Source of the DNA: Episyrphus balteatus
Lineage: Eukaryota > Arthropoda > Insecta > Diptera > Syrphidae
Direction: 5' to 3'
DNA length: 64,000 bases
Assembly (NCBI RefSeq): GCF_945859705.1
Contig: NC_079137.1
Coordinates: 52,670,552-52,734,551, forward strand
Position numbers and translations under genes: made by a program. This document shows, piece by piece, positions 35,362 through 46,842 of this stretch. How positions within the stretch are numbered: the first letter of the stretch is position 1; each line of letters starts with the position of its first letter. The notes below the pieces were generated by a model. That model searched no databases, was not told the origin of the DNA, and worked only from the letters and a program-made list of their open reading frames with translations.

Positions 35362-35660
35362 GAGAAATAACTGCCTAAGCGGATGGATCGATTGTCTTCA
35401 AACTTGGTATGTAATGTAGCTGTTTTTGGAGATTGTACAGTGGATTTTTTTCCGAAACTTATCTAGCGATACCTGTGATATACCAATGTTATTAAAGTAC
35501 TATGTTCTCAAAAACTACTTTAAAGATTAAAAAAAAATCAAGTGTGAGTTTTTGGACACGGTCCATCTTTTTACAAAAAAAATCGAAAGTCATTATTAAG
35601 GGTACTTTTCATAGAATCGTTTTTTAAGTTCTGTAACGACTTATTCAATATTATAATTTT
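35362..35660 (+). repeat. Truncated copy of the (TCTG)n-associated family
   Basis: It begins within the conserved block GCCTAAGCGGATGGATCGAT, then TTCAAACTTGGTATGTA, and continues through the same downstream order as 36370-36640. It abuts the next copy head to tail. The microsatellite and the 3' block are missing. Confidence 0.6.
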
Positions 35661-35686
35661 TACATGCGATATAGGTACTATATGTA

Positions 35687-36154
35687 TTAGGGTGGGTCAA
35701 AAAAATCGAAATTCTTTTTTTTGAATTGGTACTCCGAAAAATCAATTGCTAGACCCCTCTAGAATATACACACCAAATATGAGCTCTTTATATTAATGGG
35801 AAGGTCATCCGCTTTGCAATTTTCCATTTTTGCATCAAGCTTCTACTAAAAAAAAATAATTTTTTTATTAATTGACTTTTTAGCAAATTTCTTTGCATAT
35901 TCTTGTAGGAAATTGAACGCTCTACAAAAAAGGCCTTATACACTTTTTTCGTTTATCTAAAAAGTCAATTAATAAAAAAATTATTTTTTTTTAGTAGAAG
36001 CTTGATGAAAAAATGGAAAATTGCAAAGCGGAGGACCTTCCCATTAATATAAAGAGCTCATATTTGGTGTGTATATTCTAGAGGTGTCTAGCAATCGATT
36101 TTTCGGAGTACCAAATCAAAAAAAAAAAATTTCGATTTTTTTGACCCACCCTAA
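35687..36154. mobile_element. Near-perfect foldback MITE with a 6-bp duplication
   Basis: It starts TTAGGGTGGGTCAAAAAAAT and ends ATTTTTTTGACCCACCCTAA, flanked by TATGTA on both sides (35681-35686, 36155-36160). The two arms of about 200 bases match almost base for base, including GATTTTTCGGAGTACC and AATATAAAGAGCTCATATTT. It inserted into the left end of the (TCTG)n repeat, so it is younger than that repeat. Confidence 0.85.
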
Positions 36155-36259
36155 TATGTATATCAAGTTATGCATTCGTACAAAAAAAAAAGTTGAGTTA
36201 ACACTTTTCTATGACATTACGATGGAAAACAATGCCAAAAAAGTGGGTCCCGGAAGTTC

Positions 36260-36260
<1 letters not shown>

Positions 36261-36338
<78 letters not shown>

Positions 36339-36357
36339 AGTCTGTCTGTCTGTCTGT
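36261..36357. repeat. (TCTG)n microsatellite, about 97 bp
   Basis: Twenty-four TCTG units with one TCAG variant. Both strands stay open across it, which produces long spurious reading frames. A second tract of the same unit is at 45441-45507 in the same repeat context. Confidence 0.95.
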
Positions 36358-37132
36358 ATAAGGAGCTACAGCCTAAACGGATGGACCGATTAATGTCAAA
36401 CTTGGTATGTAGCGTTATTTGGTGACTCTCCAGAGGGGTTTTTGGAATTAATTTTTTTGGACCAAAAATAACGGTACTTGTCATATACCGATTTAAGTAA
36501 AATTGAAATATCTCGAAAACGGCTCTAACGATTTTGTTTAAAAAATTCAATTGTTAGTTTTAAGCTAAGGTCTATCTTTCAATGAAAAAATTTTTTTTGA
36601 AAATCATTATTAACCGTACCTGCCATAGAACGGTTTTTTTCAAATCCGATTATCTCCGAAACTGCTTATTCGATTTCAACGAAACTTTTTGTGAAGAAGC
36701 ATTTATATAATATAAACCAAAAATAAAATTTCCAAAAAAAATAATTTTTGGATTTAAAAAATATTTTGAAATTTTTTTTTTGAAAAATCAAATTTTCGAA
36801 AACGGGAAATTGAATTTTTTTGAAATTTTGTTTTTAGATGTTGATTAGTGATTTTATACAAAATGGCATACCTACCAATTTTATTTTAAAACTTTTTTTC
36901 CAAAAATTTATTTATAAAAAATTAGTGTTTTTTAAAACGGCTCTAATGATTTTGAAAATTTTTTTCTAAAAATGCATGCATGTTTTGGAGGGCAATTTAA
37001 TTTTAGATTTTATTTTATTTTTTTAAAAAACGAATTTTATTTTTATTTCCAAATTAATATATAAAAAGTCTTAAAAATTTAAGCAACTTTAACTCTAAGA
37101 GCAAGTTCGTGCGACCCATTCGTGCATTTTAT

Positions 37133-38088
37133 TTTTTTATACAAAAGCATTTAAATAGTCTTAATTATGTAAATAAAAAAATATAATTTTGGATTTATGG
37201 AAATTTTTGCCTCTTTTAAGTATTCAAAGATGTTGTTTTAAGTAGGTTTACAGTTAATTCGTTTATGCTGGGGCTCTTTCTATCAATGCTAGAATTCGAA
37301 AATAAAAAAACAAAATTATAATCAAGTCACCCTATTAGGTAAGTTTAAAGTGTATTTACAAAGTTTTTCATAACAAAATATTGCAAATATTGTACCTTTT
37401 AAAAACAGCGTGCAACATAGATCAAGAAGTTTTGAATATTCTGAAAGTAATGCTTGACGTTGACAGCTAACTCTGGCACTCAGGGCACAGTGTTTTAGTT
37501 ACACAACCTAGAATAGGCAGCGTTTATTATCAATGATTCTAGCTTCTACAAAGGATTCTATGAAAAATTAAATTTCTCTTAATATTTACATAATGTTCTG
37601 AGCGAAAAAATTGTTTTTTATTACAACTTCTTCATTTGCATTTTATTATATTTTTTTTAATAAATTTATTATATATCACTCCTAAAAATGCCATCAAATC
37701 TAGCCTAAAAATAATAATTATTTAAGGGGTAAAGTTTATTTGAAAGCAAAATTGCAGTAAATAAACTTCTTTATTGCTCCTCTAGTGATTTCATAAAAGA
37801 AATATAATTAAATCGTTATAAGTAAATTATTATGTAAGTTTTTCTTTAAATAATGCAAAAAGTGACTTAGTCCACTTTCATAATCATGGGCACATTTATC
37901 ATTAATAAATCAACTAAATAATCATAATCATACGAAAAATGAATGCGTAGAAAAACCTTATATTATTATTTGTATGACAGAAATGTTTGATTTATTTAAC
38001 TTATTTCCTTCAGATATTTCAAATGGATCTTTTAACGATGTTGGTGAAAAAAAAACTTAAACAAAAATACATTTCATCAATGTGTCAT
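37133..38088. other. Intergenic, nothing recognised
   Basis: AT-rich DNA with no gene. Its last 130 bases show patchy similarity to the 3' flank of the cuticle gene (around 47460-47555, for example ACAAAAATACATTTCATCAA against a similar run at 47517), so the pseudogene's homology extends into this flank. Confidence 0.4.
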
Positions 38089-38195
38089 TCAGTTTTCATA
38101 GGTCCCAGCCAAATCTAGTCTTCTGATCCCACCTATACACCGCAGTGTCCTTCACTGAGTAATCAAATTTACATGAATTTTCCGGATCCCCTGAA
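38089..38195 (-). pseudogene. Decayed copy of the cuticle gene's last exon
   Basis: On the minus strand this reads a GDPENSCKFDYSVKDT start, then YRWDQKTRFGWDL before a stop in the same place as the intact gene's end. The intact exon at 47556-47768 has GNPYEFDYAVKDAA and RYTADWKTGFHADV. About 90 bases of the RR core are missing between the two parts, so no chitin-binding domain can form. The 3' flank is also similar, which argues for DNA duplication rather than retroposition. Confidence 0.75.
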
Positions 38196-38403
38196 GATGC
38201 ACAAAAGTAGAATAATTTATATTAATAATATTTATAAAGTTTAGTTTATTTAAATAGAAAATAAAAATGAATTAATATACGAAAATGTACATTATAAAAT
38301 CGCAAAGTAAGTTCTATATAATAATAATGGATCGCTTTTTAGAGAGCATAAAAACGGATCGTGTATAGAAAAGTTTATCACTTTTGATCTTTCCTTTTGT
38401 ATT

Positions 38404-39316
38404 TGATTGATTGATTGATATTAGGGGTATAGGATGTACTGCGACCTGTAAGATCTATTGTACCCCCCTATTAAGCTAAATGAGTTAGTACCTCATTTTA
38501 TAGCTCCTCCTCTAACCTAATTCCTTTCATGAAATTGATTATTTGGGGTGTTTTCAAAGAGTGCAATTTATCCTCTTCGACTTGGTAGCGACCCATGTGT
38601 TTAAATCTTTGGTGTATTAGTGCATTGCAACTACCCAGGATGTAGTCTGGTGTTTCTTCTCCTTCGCTACAGAATCTACATATTGCACTATTTACTAAAC
38701 CCAAAATATGTAGGTGCCTTCTTAACTTACAGTGGCCAGTGAGGAGCCCAGTGATTAACCTGAGATTGTTCCTACTTAGACTGATGCATGATTTGAAACG
38801 CTCTCGGTTGTAGTTCCCGAGGAGCATTTTCGATTGTCTCAGTTTTGGTAGTTCTGCCCAGTTTTTTGCTCTCCTGGACTCCTCGTCTAGTTTTATTTTA
38901 TTTTTAATGACATTTTCTCCTATTCCGCAATACGGTTCGGGTCCCATTAAAGGGGAATTTGCTCCCTTTTTTGCTAAGGAGTCCGCCTCCTCGTTACCCT
39001 GGACACCAACGTGCCCAGGTACCCAGTGGAGAGTGACTTTGTTTATTTTGCCAAGTTCGTTAAGTTTTCCTATCCTATACACCAATACTAGCTTGGAGTT
39101 GATTTCATAGGATTTAAGTGCTTTTAGGGCAGCTTGACTATCAGACATAATGGCAATGTTTTTATTCCGGTGATTTAATTCGAGGTTTATTTCTGCACAT
39201 TTTATATTATTATTATAATTCGTGACCATTGCATCTCTTGGAAAGTCAAGGAAGTTTTCTTCTGAGGATCTGGACAGGAATTCTCTTTCTCTGTTGCCTA
39301 TGCATTTTCCAGCCCC
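38404..39316 (-). mobile_element. Non-LTR retrotransposon 3' part with RNase H
   Basis: A 243-residue frame (38498-39229, minus) reads as RNase H: IMSDSQAALKALKS, then TLHWVPGHVGVQGNEEADSL with the last catalytic acid. It is followed by a connector (LLTGHCKLRRHL) and a terminal Cys motif (CRFCSEGEETPDYILGSC) in which the usual His is Asp. The reading continues upstream in frame to about 39316 (TGAGKCIGNREREFL), where the giant foldback begins. The 3' end has a short UTR and an ATCA-type simple tail (38404-38420). RT is missing. This is an I/LOA/R1-group element, better preserved than the one in Iswi intron 3. Confidence 0.85.
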
Positions 39317-39318
39317 AG

Positions 39319-42300
39319 TAGTCCAGTCAAATTATATTTGGTTGTATGGAGGTCTGAGAAATAATTCGCAACTGCAATTCGTACCTAAAATATGAAAGTA
39401 CACTAGTACAGGAACTAAACCCCCCATTTTCCGAACAAATGTCTGGACGACTTTGGCCGCCATTTTGTTTTGAACAGTTTTGCGACTATCGCTTGTAGTT
39501 CGGCTAGTTTTGGTGTTAGAGAAAAATGTTATGAGACAAACTTGTAGTAAATTTTATTTCCCACAAAATATATTCTATAACTTTTTACTCTAAAACCCAC
39601 CATTTAGGAATTATAATGATTTTCGTAAAATGCTATGCTCACTTTTTTTTTATATGCACCATAACTTTTTATTTTAAACTTTTATCAAAAAATTGTTGTT
39701 ATAAAAATTGAAGAACTATTAATTAACTATGTTTTTCTCATATAAGGTTTTTTTCTCCGACGTACCGTTCCCTCACTAGAACGAAAAATCAATAAAAAAA
39801 ATTAGAAAAAACAGGGTGAGGGGAGAGCACGATAACTATGGCGCTGAGATTTGATAACTGTATTTTGTAGAAGGGTTCAATACAAGTATTTTTTACTTTG
39901 GGAGGGGGGGTCTATCTAACCCTGTTTAGGCGGGAGGGGAAATTTTCTAAAAAACAACCTAATATTTAAAAAAAATATTAAAAAACAACGGCAACACTAA
40001 GAGTTATGAAGGATATTTTTTTCAAAAGCCACAATTAAACGCTTTATTTTAATTTTTAAATAGTTTTTTTTTAAATTAATAGTTTTTGAAATAATCGATC
40101 TCAAAGTTAAAATTAGCGAGACAAATTAAAAAAAAAAACACATTCAATACTATTTTTGTCAGGACCATTAATTTCAATACAAATTAACTATTACAATAAA
40201 ACTACCTTTGCTGATTTTCTAAGCCTTCTTGTTTTTGAGAAAATTGAAAAATGAAACAAAAAAAAAAACAGATTAACAATTTTTTATTTTGTTTTGCTGT
40301 TTTGATAACTTTGGTACTAACAATATCATAAACAAAAAAGATCTTATGTATTTATTACATATAGAGTTAGTTGAGAGCTTTATGCGTTAAAAAAAAAAAA
40401 ACATTTTACGCTCACCACAGAGATGCTGAGAACTCGCAAAGCAGGGCAGGCAAGGTACTTTTAAGTTAAAAAACTGTTGACATTGGCGCCTACCTGACGA
40501 CTTTTCGTACCCTAAGTGGAGCAGAAAATTGCCAACTTTTTTGTTGATGGCCAAAGTTATCAAAATAGCAAAAAAAAAAAAAAATAAGTGAACATCTGAT
40601 AAAAAAGTATTTTTTTTTTAATTTTCTCAAAAACTAGAAGTCATGAAATATACGGTTTTCAGTGTTTGACAGAAAATCAGCCAAGGTAGTAAATTTTGTA
40701 TTGAAATTAATGGTCATGACAAAAATAGTATTGAATGTGTTTTTTTTTTTAATTTGTTTCGCTAATTTTAACTTTGAGATCGATTATTTCAAAAACTATT
40801 AATTTTAAAAACACTATTTAAAAATTAAAATAAAGCGTTTAATTGTGGCTTTTGAAAAAAATATCCTTCATAACTCTTAGTGTTGCCGTTGTTTTTTAAT
40901 ATTTTTTTTAAATATTAGGTTGTTTTTTAGAAAATTTCCCCTCCCGCCTAAACAGGGTTAGATAGACCCCCCCTCCCAAAGTAAAAAATACTTGTATTGA
41001 ACCCTTCTACAAAATACAGTTATCAAATCTCAGCGCCATAGTTATCGTGCTCTCCCCTCACCCTGTTTTTTCTAATTTTTTTTATTGATTTTTCGTTCTA
41101 GTGAGGGAACGGTACGTCGCACAGTGGTTCCCTTCTATGGAGTAAGTGGAAAAAACCTATAAAAACCGAACGGGTGGACTGATTTGATTGAAATTTGGTA
41201 TATAAATTAAATGAAACGAGTTCTCATCGTGGTTAAAAAATTGTGTGTCGTGCTTTAAAATTACTCATTTTCTTAAAAGTTGTATTGATTAATATATTTA
41301 TTCTTTTTATTTCCTTTTTTTGTTCTTTTTTTTTCTTAAAAATGTAAATGTCTCTTACACTTTAAGGCAAATTAAAACTGAATACAGAGAAGGTTTTTCA
41401 GAAAGCAAAAAATTAAAAAGTTTCATAAGTATTATAGCACCTTAAATTTATACTTACTAAACTAGCCCAAAAAATTAAGGGAACAAAAAAAAATTGTGAT
41501 TTTTTTAGTGATTTTCGATAGATAGTATAAAAATGATCGTTTCATGACAAAACAAAAAGCATTGAAAGCTACATTCCTCTATTTTTAAACTAAATATTTT
41601 ATTTCTAATGGTAAAATAGCTAAATCTTTGGAATTATTCAAATACCAAAATTTTCCAATTTTTTTTTTGTTTTCTAAAAAAAGCGAAAAAATGATTTTTA
41701 TTTTTAGAACTATTTGGCCTTAAGATTCTGTTTGTTTCAAACTTCTACGATTTACGATTTAGATTGCAATATCAGTCATCACACCAAAAACCATACTTTT
41801 GACTTTGACTATCAATATCTCAACAACGGATCTTTTTAAAGAGAATTTAAGGATACATTTGAAAATTTCATTTAATTCTCTACAAATAAATTAAGTTTAA
41901 TTTGTTAAAAAAATGTTTTCTTGCATTTGAGATCATTTTAGAAAAGCTATCAAAAAAGGCCTTTTTATGGGTTTTTAGAAAATGTGCCGCTGTTTTATAA
42001 CTATGGGTGATTATGAGCAAAATCAAATTCTTTTGAGTTTATTTGAACATTTTATTATTAAACACCGTTTAAATTTTAGATAAACCAAAGAAAATTACAA
42101 TTTTTCAAAAAAAGTTAAATTTTGAAAAAAAAAAATTCATATCGTTTTTGGATATTTTTCCTTTTTTGGAAAATTTTTGATTTTTCTTTATTTTTTGGCT
42201 TATCAGTGATGACTACATAGACCTCTTATAATATAAAAAAATTTATTTTATCAAAAAAGCCGTTAAATTAGAAACGATAATACCGATTTCAAGTGCTGTT

Positions 42301-43265
42301 TGAGTGACACGCATTGCTACACTCAAGAAGCTCTTACGGGAGAATGGGTCAAAATGGGTCATTTGTTTTAACACCATAAATAGTATATATCATAAGCTTT
42401 AAATTAATACTAAAATGAACGTGGAGCATCGTGGAGCTTTTTTTTTATAGGCTGACAAAGAGTAAAAACTACTCGCTCTAGAGGTGTCTTTATATAATAT
42501 TCTGGTTTTTCTGATTCAAAAGCAAATTCAACAAACGGTAAATGTAGACTTAAGGACAAATATACCATTAACAACACTACATACTTTTTTTTTTTAAAAA
42601 AAAGCTCTATTCTTTAAAAAAAAATCGTCAAAAGTTGCAGAAAAAAAGAACGAAATTTCGAAAATCTTAAAGAATCTAGTTTGAGCTAAGTATACTCGGG
42701 ACCAGAGCTATGCAAAAAATTAAAATTGATTGCATTCTGTATTTAAATATATTGTTAATCGAAAAACCAAATCAAAAAAATTGAGAAAATTGTTTCACTT
42801 TTTTGGGTTTTTTCCATGAGGGAACCACTGTGCGTCGGAGAAAGAAACCTTATATGAGAAAAACATAGTTAATTAATAGTTCTTCAATTTTTATAACAAC
42901 AATTTTTTGATAAAAGTTTAAAATAAAAAGTTATGGTGCATATAAAAAAAAAGTGAGCATAGCATTTTACGAAAATCATTATAATTCCTAAATGGTGGGT
43001 TTTAGAGTAAAAAGTTATAAAATATATTTTGTGGGAAATAAAATTTACTACAAGTTTGTCTCATAACATTTTTCTCTAACACCAAAACTAGCCGAACTAC
43101 AAGCGATAGTCGCAAAACTGTTCAAAACAAAATGGCGGCCAAAGTCGTCCAGACATTTGTTCGGAAAATGGGGAGTTAAGTTCCTGTACTAGTGTACTTT
43201 CATATTTTATGTACGAATTGCAGTTGCGAATTATTTCTCAGCAAAAGTATAACTTGACTGGACTA
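39319..43265. mobile_element. Giant foldback element (about 2.2 kb) with a nested insertion
   Basis: The two arms are inverted copies of about 1 kb. The left arm runs 39319 to about 40317. The right arm runs from about 40550 to 41119 and resumes at 42838-43265 after a nested element. The ends TAGTCCAGTCAA and TTGACTGGACTA are inverted and flanked by CAG. Long stretches match with very few differences, for example GGCGGCCAAAGTCGTCCAGA against its complement. A unique core of about 230 bases separates the arms. No protein is encoded. Confidence 0.85.
41120..42832. mobile_element. TIR element nested in the foldback's right arm
   Basis: It starts CACAGTGGTTCCCT and ends AGGGAACCACTGTG, flanked by CGTCG on both sides. 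Removing it and one CGTCG restores the right arm so that it matches the left arm (TACGTCGGAGAAA). It is 1713 bp with no readable transposase. Near its left end it carries the AACGGGTGGACTGATTTGAT motif, related to the one in the (TCTG)n repeats. Confidence 0.8.
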
Positions 43266-43739
43266 CAGTTCCTTCCTTGGCAAATCCTTTTGTATTAGAA
43301 TAACATGAATTGATAAAAATCATGAACGAACTTCTTGCTACAAAAAATATAAAGCCCGTTATGGTAAGTGTTTGTTTTTTAATAATTATTATTTTCTTAT
43401 ATTTTTTTTTAAGTTAGAACTTCGCCTCTCATAAGTAGGTAAATAAGAAGACAAACGCTTTGGTTCAACTGAATAAGATTGTGACCCTTAATCTTTGTAG
43501 AAATAAGATATTAAAAATATATTTTGTTTTTCAATAATAATACCCAAAATGTTACATTGTTGCAATGTAATTAACTTGTATTTAATTTTTACACCTTATG
43601 ATATAAAAGAAACAATTATTTTTACTAATGAGGCCATATAAAGCGGTACAATGTTAAATCAATTTTTACATATATACAACACCAATAGCTACATTTCATA
43701 ACATCAATGTAACAAGAATAAATTAAGTAATTGCAGTAA

Positions 43740-44295
43740 AGAAGAATTTTTAATTCAATTAAAATGTTTGCATGTACCCCCAAGAAGTTACTAGGTGATC
43801 GACATCCATGATCTCTAAATTCAAGTCACACATTTGTTATGAGTGTTTGGTGCATGGTTAAAAATAATTTTAGATTTCAAAAGATTAGCCAACGTTAATT
43901 TTTTGTTCTATCTGTCTTAACCTAGTGGTGATTGAAATTTCATGTCTCGTGTGTTAGATACAAACAAAAAACAACATATGAAATTTCAATTTCAATGCAA
44001 TCCAGCACAATGGATTTAATATTTGCAATGATTTGTGGGAATATTTTTGTTGTTGTACCTTGTAGGTTATATGCTAACCGCAACCATTCATATAGCAAAA
44101 TTTAACTTTTTTTCACGACAATTCATTCTAGTTTATAGTAAAGTTACTTTAGACACCATATATTCAAATCTTAAGATGCAATAATAAACATTTTTGGCAC
44201 AAGTATTTGCGTAAAACTTTTTTTGGCAGAAAAATTGTATTATATGGATATATTATTATAGTAAGTGCAATTATTGTAAAATCAAAAATATTAAC
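43740..44295 (-). repeat. Inverted segmental duplication, copy 2 (empty site)
   Basis: The complement of this stretch aligns with 33738-34720. It lacks the 430-bp TA-flanked MITE. At the equivalent place it reads CACTAGGTTAAGACAG, against TA-MITE-TA followed by GGTTAAAACA in the other copy. No gene is seen. Confidence 0.75.
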
Positions 44296-44825
44296 AAACA
44301 TAAGATGCTGACATGAAGACTTTGGGAACTTTTATAAGGGTTAAACTTTGTACTTAAGATTTCTCTGAATGTTGACAGAATTGAAATCAACCCATCTAAT
44401 CTTCATAAGTCTGCGACACCTACATGAAAGAAATAATAGTCTTTGGTCTAGTCCCGAAAATTACGCCAGAATTTTTCATACAAAATCCTGGTTCTTTTAG
44501 TACCTACTTCGAACTATTCCTTTTACAAAAATATGATTTTTTCTTTTTTTGTTATCAGTTTTTGTTTTTTTTTTTCTTAGGGCAATTTTTTCAAATGTCA
44601 GATAAACCAAACCTCAGATAGAGCTTATTCCTAGGAATATCTTTTTTTATTTTGAAATAATTCGTTTGATAGTCTGATGATTGAAAAATCAGGGCAATAA
44701 ATTAACAATATAATAAGGTAACCAAATAATTCGAGAAGCTTCTGAACTTAAAGCGAATAACAAGGTTGTTATTCTCTCAAAAACACATCTGATGATTTTG
44801 TGTACTGTGTCACATAAAGTCCTTC

Positions 44826-44955
44826 CGCGAAGCGGAAAAAAATTTTGCCCACGGGAGAATCAATTTTGAGGTGTGAAAATAAAAATTCGCGCGAATTTTT
44901 ATTTTCACACCTCAAAATTGATTCTCCTGTGGGCAAATTTTTTTTCCGCTTCGCG
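44826..44955. repeat. Loopless 130-bp palindrome
   Basis: The sequence is symmetric about 44890/44891 with a TTCGCGCGAA centre. Its arms of 65 bases differ at only two positions by eye, and its outer ends are CGCGAAGCGG and CCGCTTCGCG. A third, direct partial unit follows at about 44976-45016 (GATTCTCATGTGAGCAAATT, then CCCGCTTCGCGTTT). Confidence 0.9.
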
Positions 44956-45321
44956 TTTGGCTTGTGCAATTTAAATAGATTCTCATGTGAGCAAATTTTT
45001 TCCCGCTTCGCGTTTACCTAGTTATAACAAAAACATCTTTGGTGTGCGGTATTATCATACAATTGCCAAAACGGGATTTTTACATTTACATGTTTTCAAT
45101 GTTTATTCAAATGTTTTGAAAAGCTTTTGAATAATTGTGTATTTATAAATGTTGAAAATTGAAGTAAAACCAATTTTGAAAGTTGGTCTTATTTCACTTG
45201 GACTAATTTCATGACACCAATTGAACATTTAATGAAGAAACTTGACGATTGTTCCAGATTTGAATACTTATTAAATTAATTTTCTAAAATTCACTCGAAT
45301 TTAAAAGATTGATCACTTTTT

Positions 45322-45440
45322 TACTTGCGATATAGGTACTATAGGGCAAGTTTAGGATTCGTAAAAAAAATCGAACTCGAGATAACAATTTTACATGACA
45401 TTACGATGATGGAGAATGCCAAAAAAGTGGGTCCGGCAAT

Positions 45441-45497
<57 letters not shown>

Positions 45498-46345
45498 GTG
45501 TCTGTCTCTATCTGGAGCTGCAGCCTAAACGAGTGAAGTGATTTTCTTCAAACTTGGTAGTTAGCAGTTTTTGGTGATTCCCTAGAGGGGAAATTGAAAT
45601 TTTTTTTTATGACCAAAACTAACGGTACCTGCCATATAACCTAAATAGAAAAGTTAATTTTTTTCAAAAACGGCTCTAACGATTTTGATTAAAATTTTTG
45701 TGTGTAGTACTGCACATAAGAGCCAACTTATTAAATAAAAAAAATATTTTTTGTACCGTTATTAACGGTACCTGTCATAGAACTGTTTTTTTCGTTTCTG
45801 AATATCTCGTACAAAATTAACCCGATTTAAATGAAAATTTGTATACAAAAGTGTGTAAGTAAAGATAATATTAAAATTTTAGAAAATTTTCAAAAAACGC
45901 ATTTTTGGTTTTTTAAAAAATATTTCAAAATTTTTTTTTGAAAAATCAATTTTTTGAAAACGGATCAATAAAAAATTTTGAAATTTAGTTTTTATGTGTA
46001 AATTAATTATTTCTTCAAAATGGCATAGCAATTTTTTTTGAAAAATGTTAAAACATTTTTATACATAAAAAATTATTTTTTTAAAAAACGGCTCCTACAA
46101 TTTTCGAAAATTTTTTTCTAAAAATACCTTTTTATTCAAGAAATAAAATGTCATATTTGTTTTTTTTTTTAAGATAATGTATGACGGAGTTTAATTAATT
46201 ATAAAAACCGATTTAATTTTTTTATACTACTTATGAAATTTCTTCAAAATATCAAATTTTAAATTTCTTGAATAAAAAGCTTTAACATTATAGTTACTTT
46301 AAGCATGAGAGCAAGTACGTGCGACCCCAGTCGTGCAATTTATTT
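45322..46345 (+). repeat. (TCTG)n-associated repeat, second copy
   Basis: Same order as the copy at 35661: GCGATATAGGTACTATA, ATGACATTACGATG, the (TCTG)n tract (45441-45507), GCAGCCTAAACGAGTG, CAAAAACGGCTCTAACGATT, and the end block AGAGCAAGTACGTGCGACCC. Length without insertions is about 1.02 kb, which suggests the size of the intact unit. Confidence 0.7.
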
Positions 46346-46445
46346 ATAAATGTTTTGGAGAGATATTGCGAACAAAATTAGAATATGAGAACTCAGCCCC
46401 ATAATGAATTTTTGCTTTCCTAATTGGTTATAAATTTTTAATCGA

Positions 46446-46590
46446 TGGGCCAAAAGTCCACAGGAATTTTGTGTGAACTTTTGACCCACTTGGGTGGGTT
46501 GTAAGTCCATAATTGATTTATGGAGCTATGACCCACACAAGTGAGCCAATAGTCCATTATGGACTTTTGGCCCGTGGACTTTTGACCCTG
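46446..46590. repeat. Cluster of inverted GGACTTTTGRCCC words
   Basis: GGGCCAAAAGTCCAC, GAACTTTTGACCCAC, TGGACTTTTGGCCC and GTGGACTTTTGACCC occur within 140 bases in both orientations. They probably mark a small decayed palindromic element; no clear ends are seen. Confidence 0.5.
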
Positions 46591-46842
46591 CACCAACTTT
46601 TCTACCATTTTTAATGATTTTTTTTTTAAGAAAAAAGGTTATATTTTATCCCTGTTCCTCGAATTTCCCAACTCGAATGAATTTTGGTGTCCCGTGACTT
46701 AGGGGGAGTGGGAGTCGACTGTATTCGAAATCTGATGAGTCATCTCTCATAAAAATACTAACATATATTTAAAAGTACTCAGGCTATTTAAACGTTTCTT
46801 ATGTTAAACAATCATTCTTTTACTAACTCTTTTATTTCCTAG

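Larger units (their letters stand above)
35661..37132 (+). repeat. (TCTG)n-associated repeat, fullest copy
   Basis: The order is: GCGATATAGGTACTAT; ATGACATTACGATG; AATGCCAAAAAAGTGGGTCC; the (TCTG)n tract (36261-36357); AGCTACAGCCTAAACGGATG; several CGAAAACGG words; and the end block AGAGCAAGTTCGTGCGACC. A palindromic MITE (35687-36154) interrupts its left end. It has no terminal inverted repeats or readable protein, so the class is unknown. Confidence 0.65.

Noticed and set aside
36069..36550. Long open frames of both strands across the TCTG tract (Ser-Val-Cys-Leu repeats, and Thr-Asp-Arg-Gln repeats on the other strand)
   Set aside because: They are translations of the (TCTG)n microsatellite, not genes. 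The 45325-45528 frame is the same artefact.
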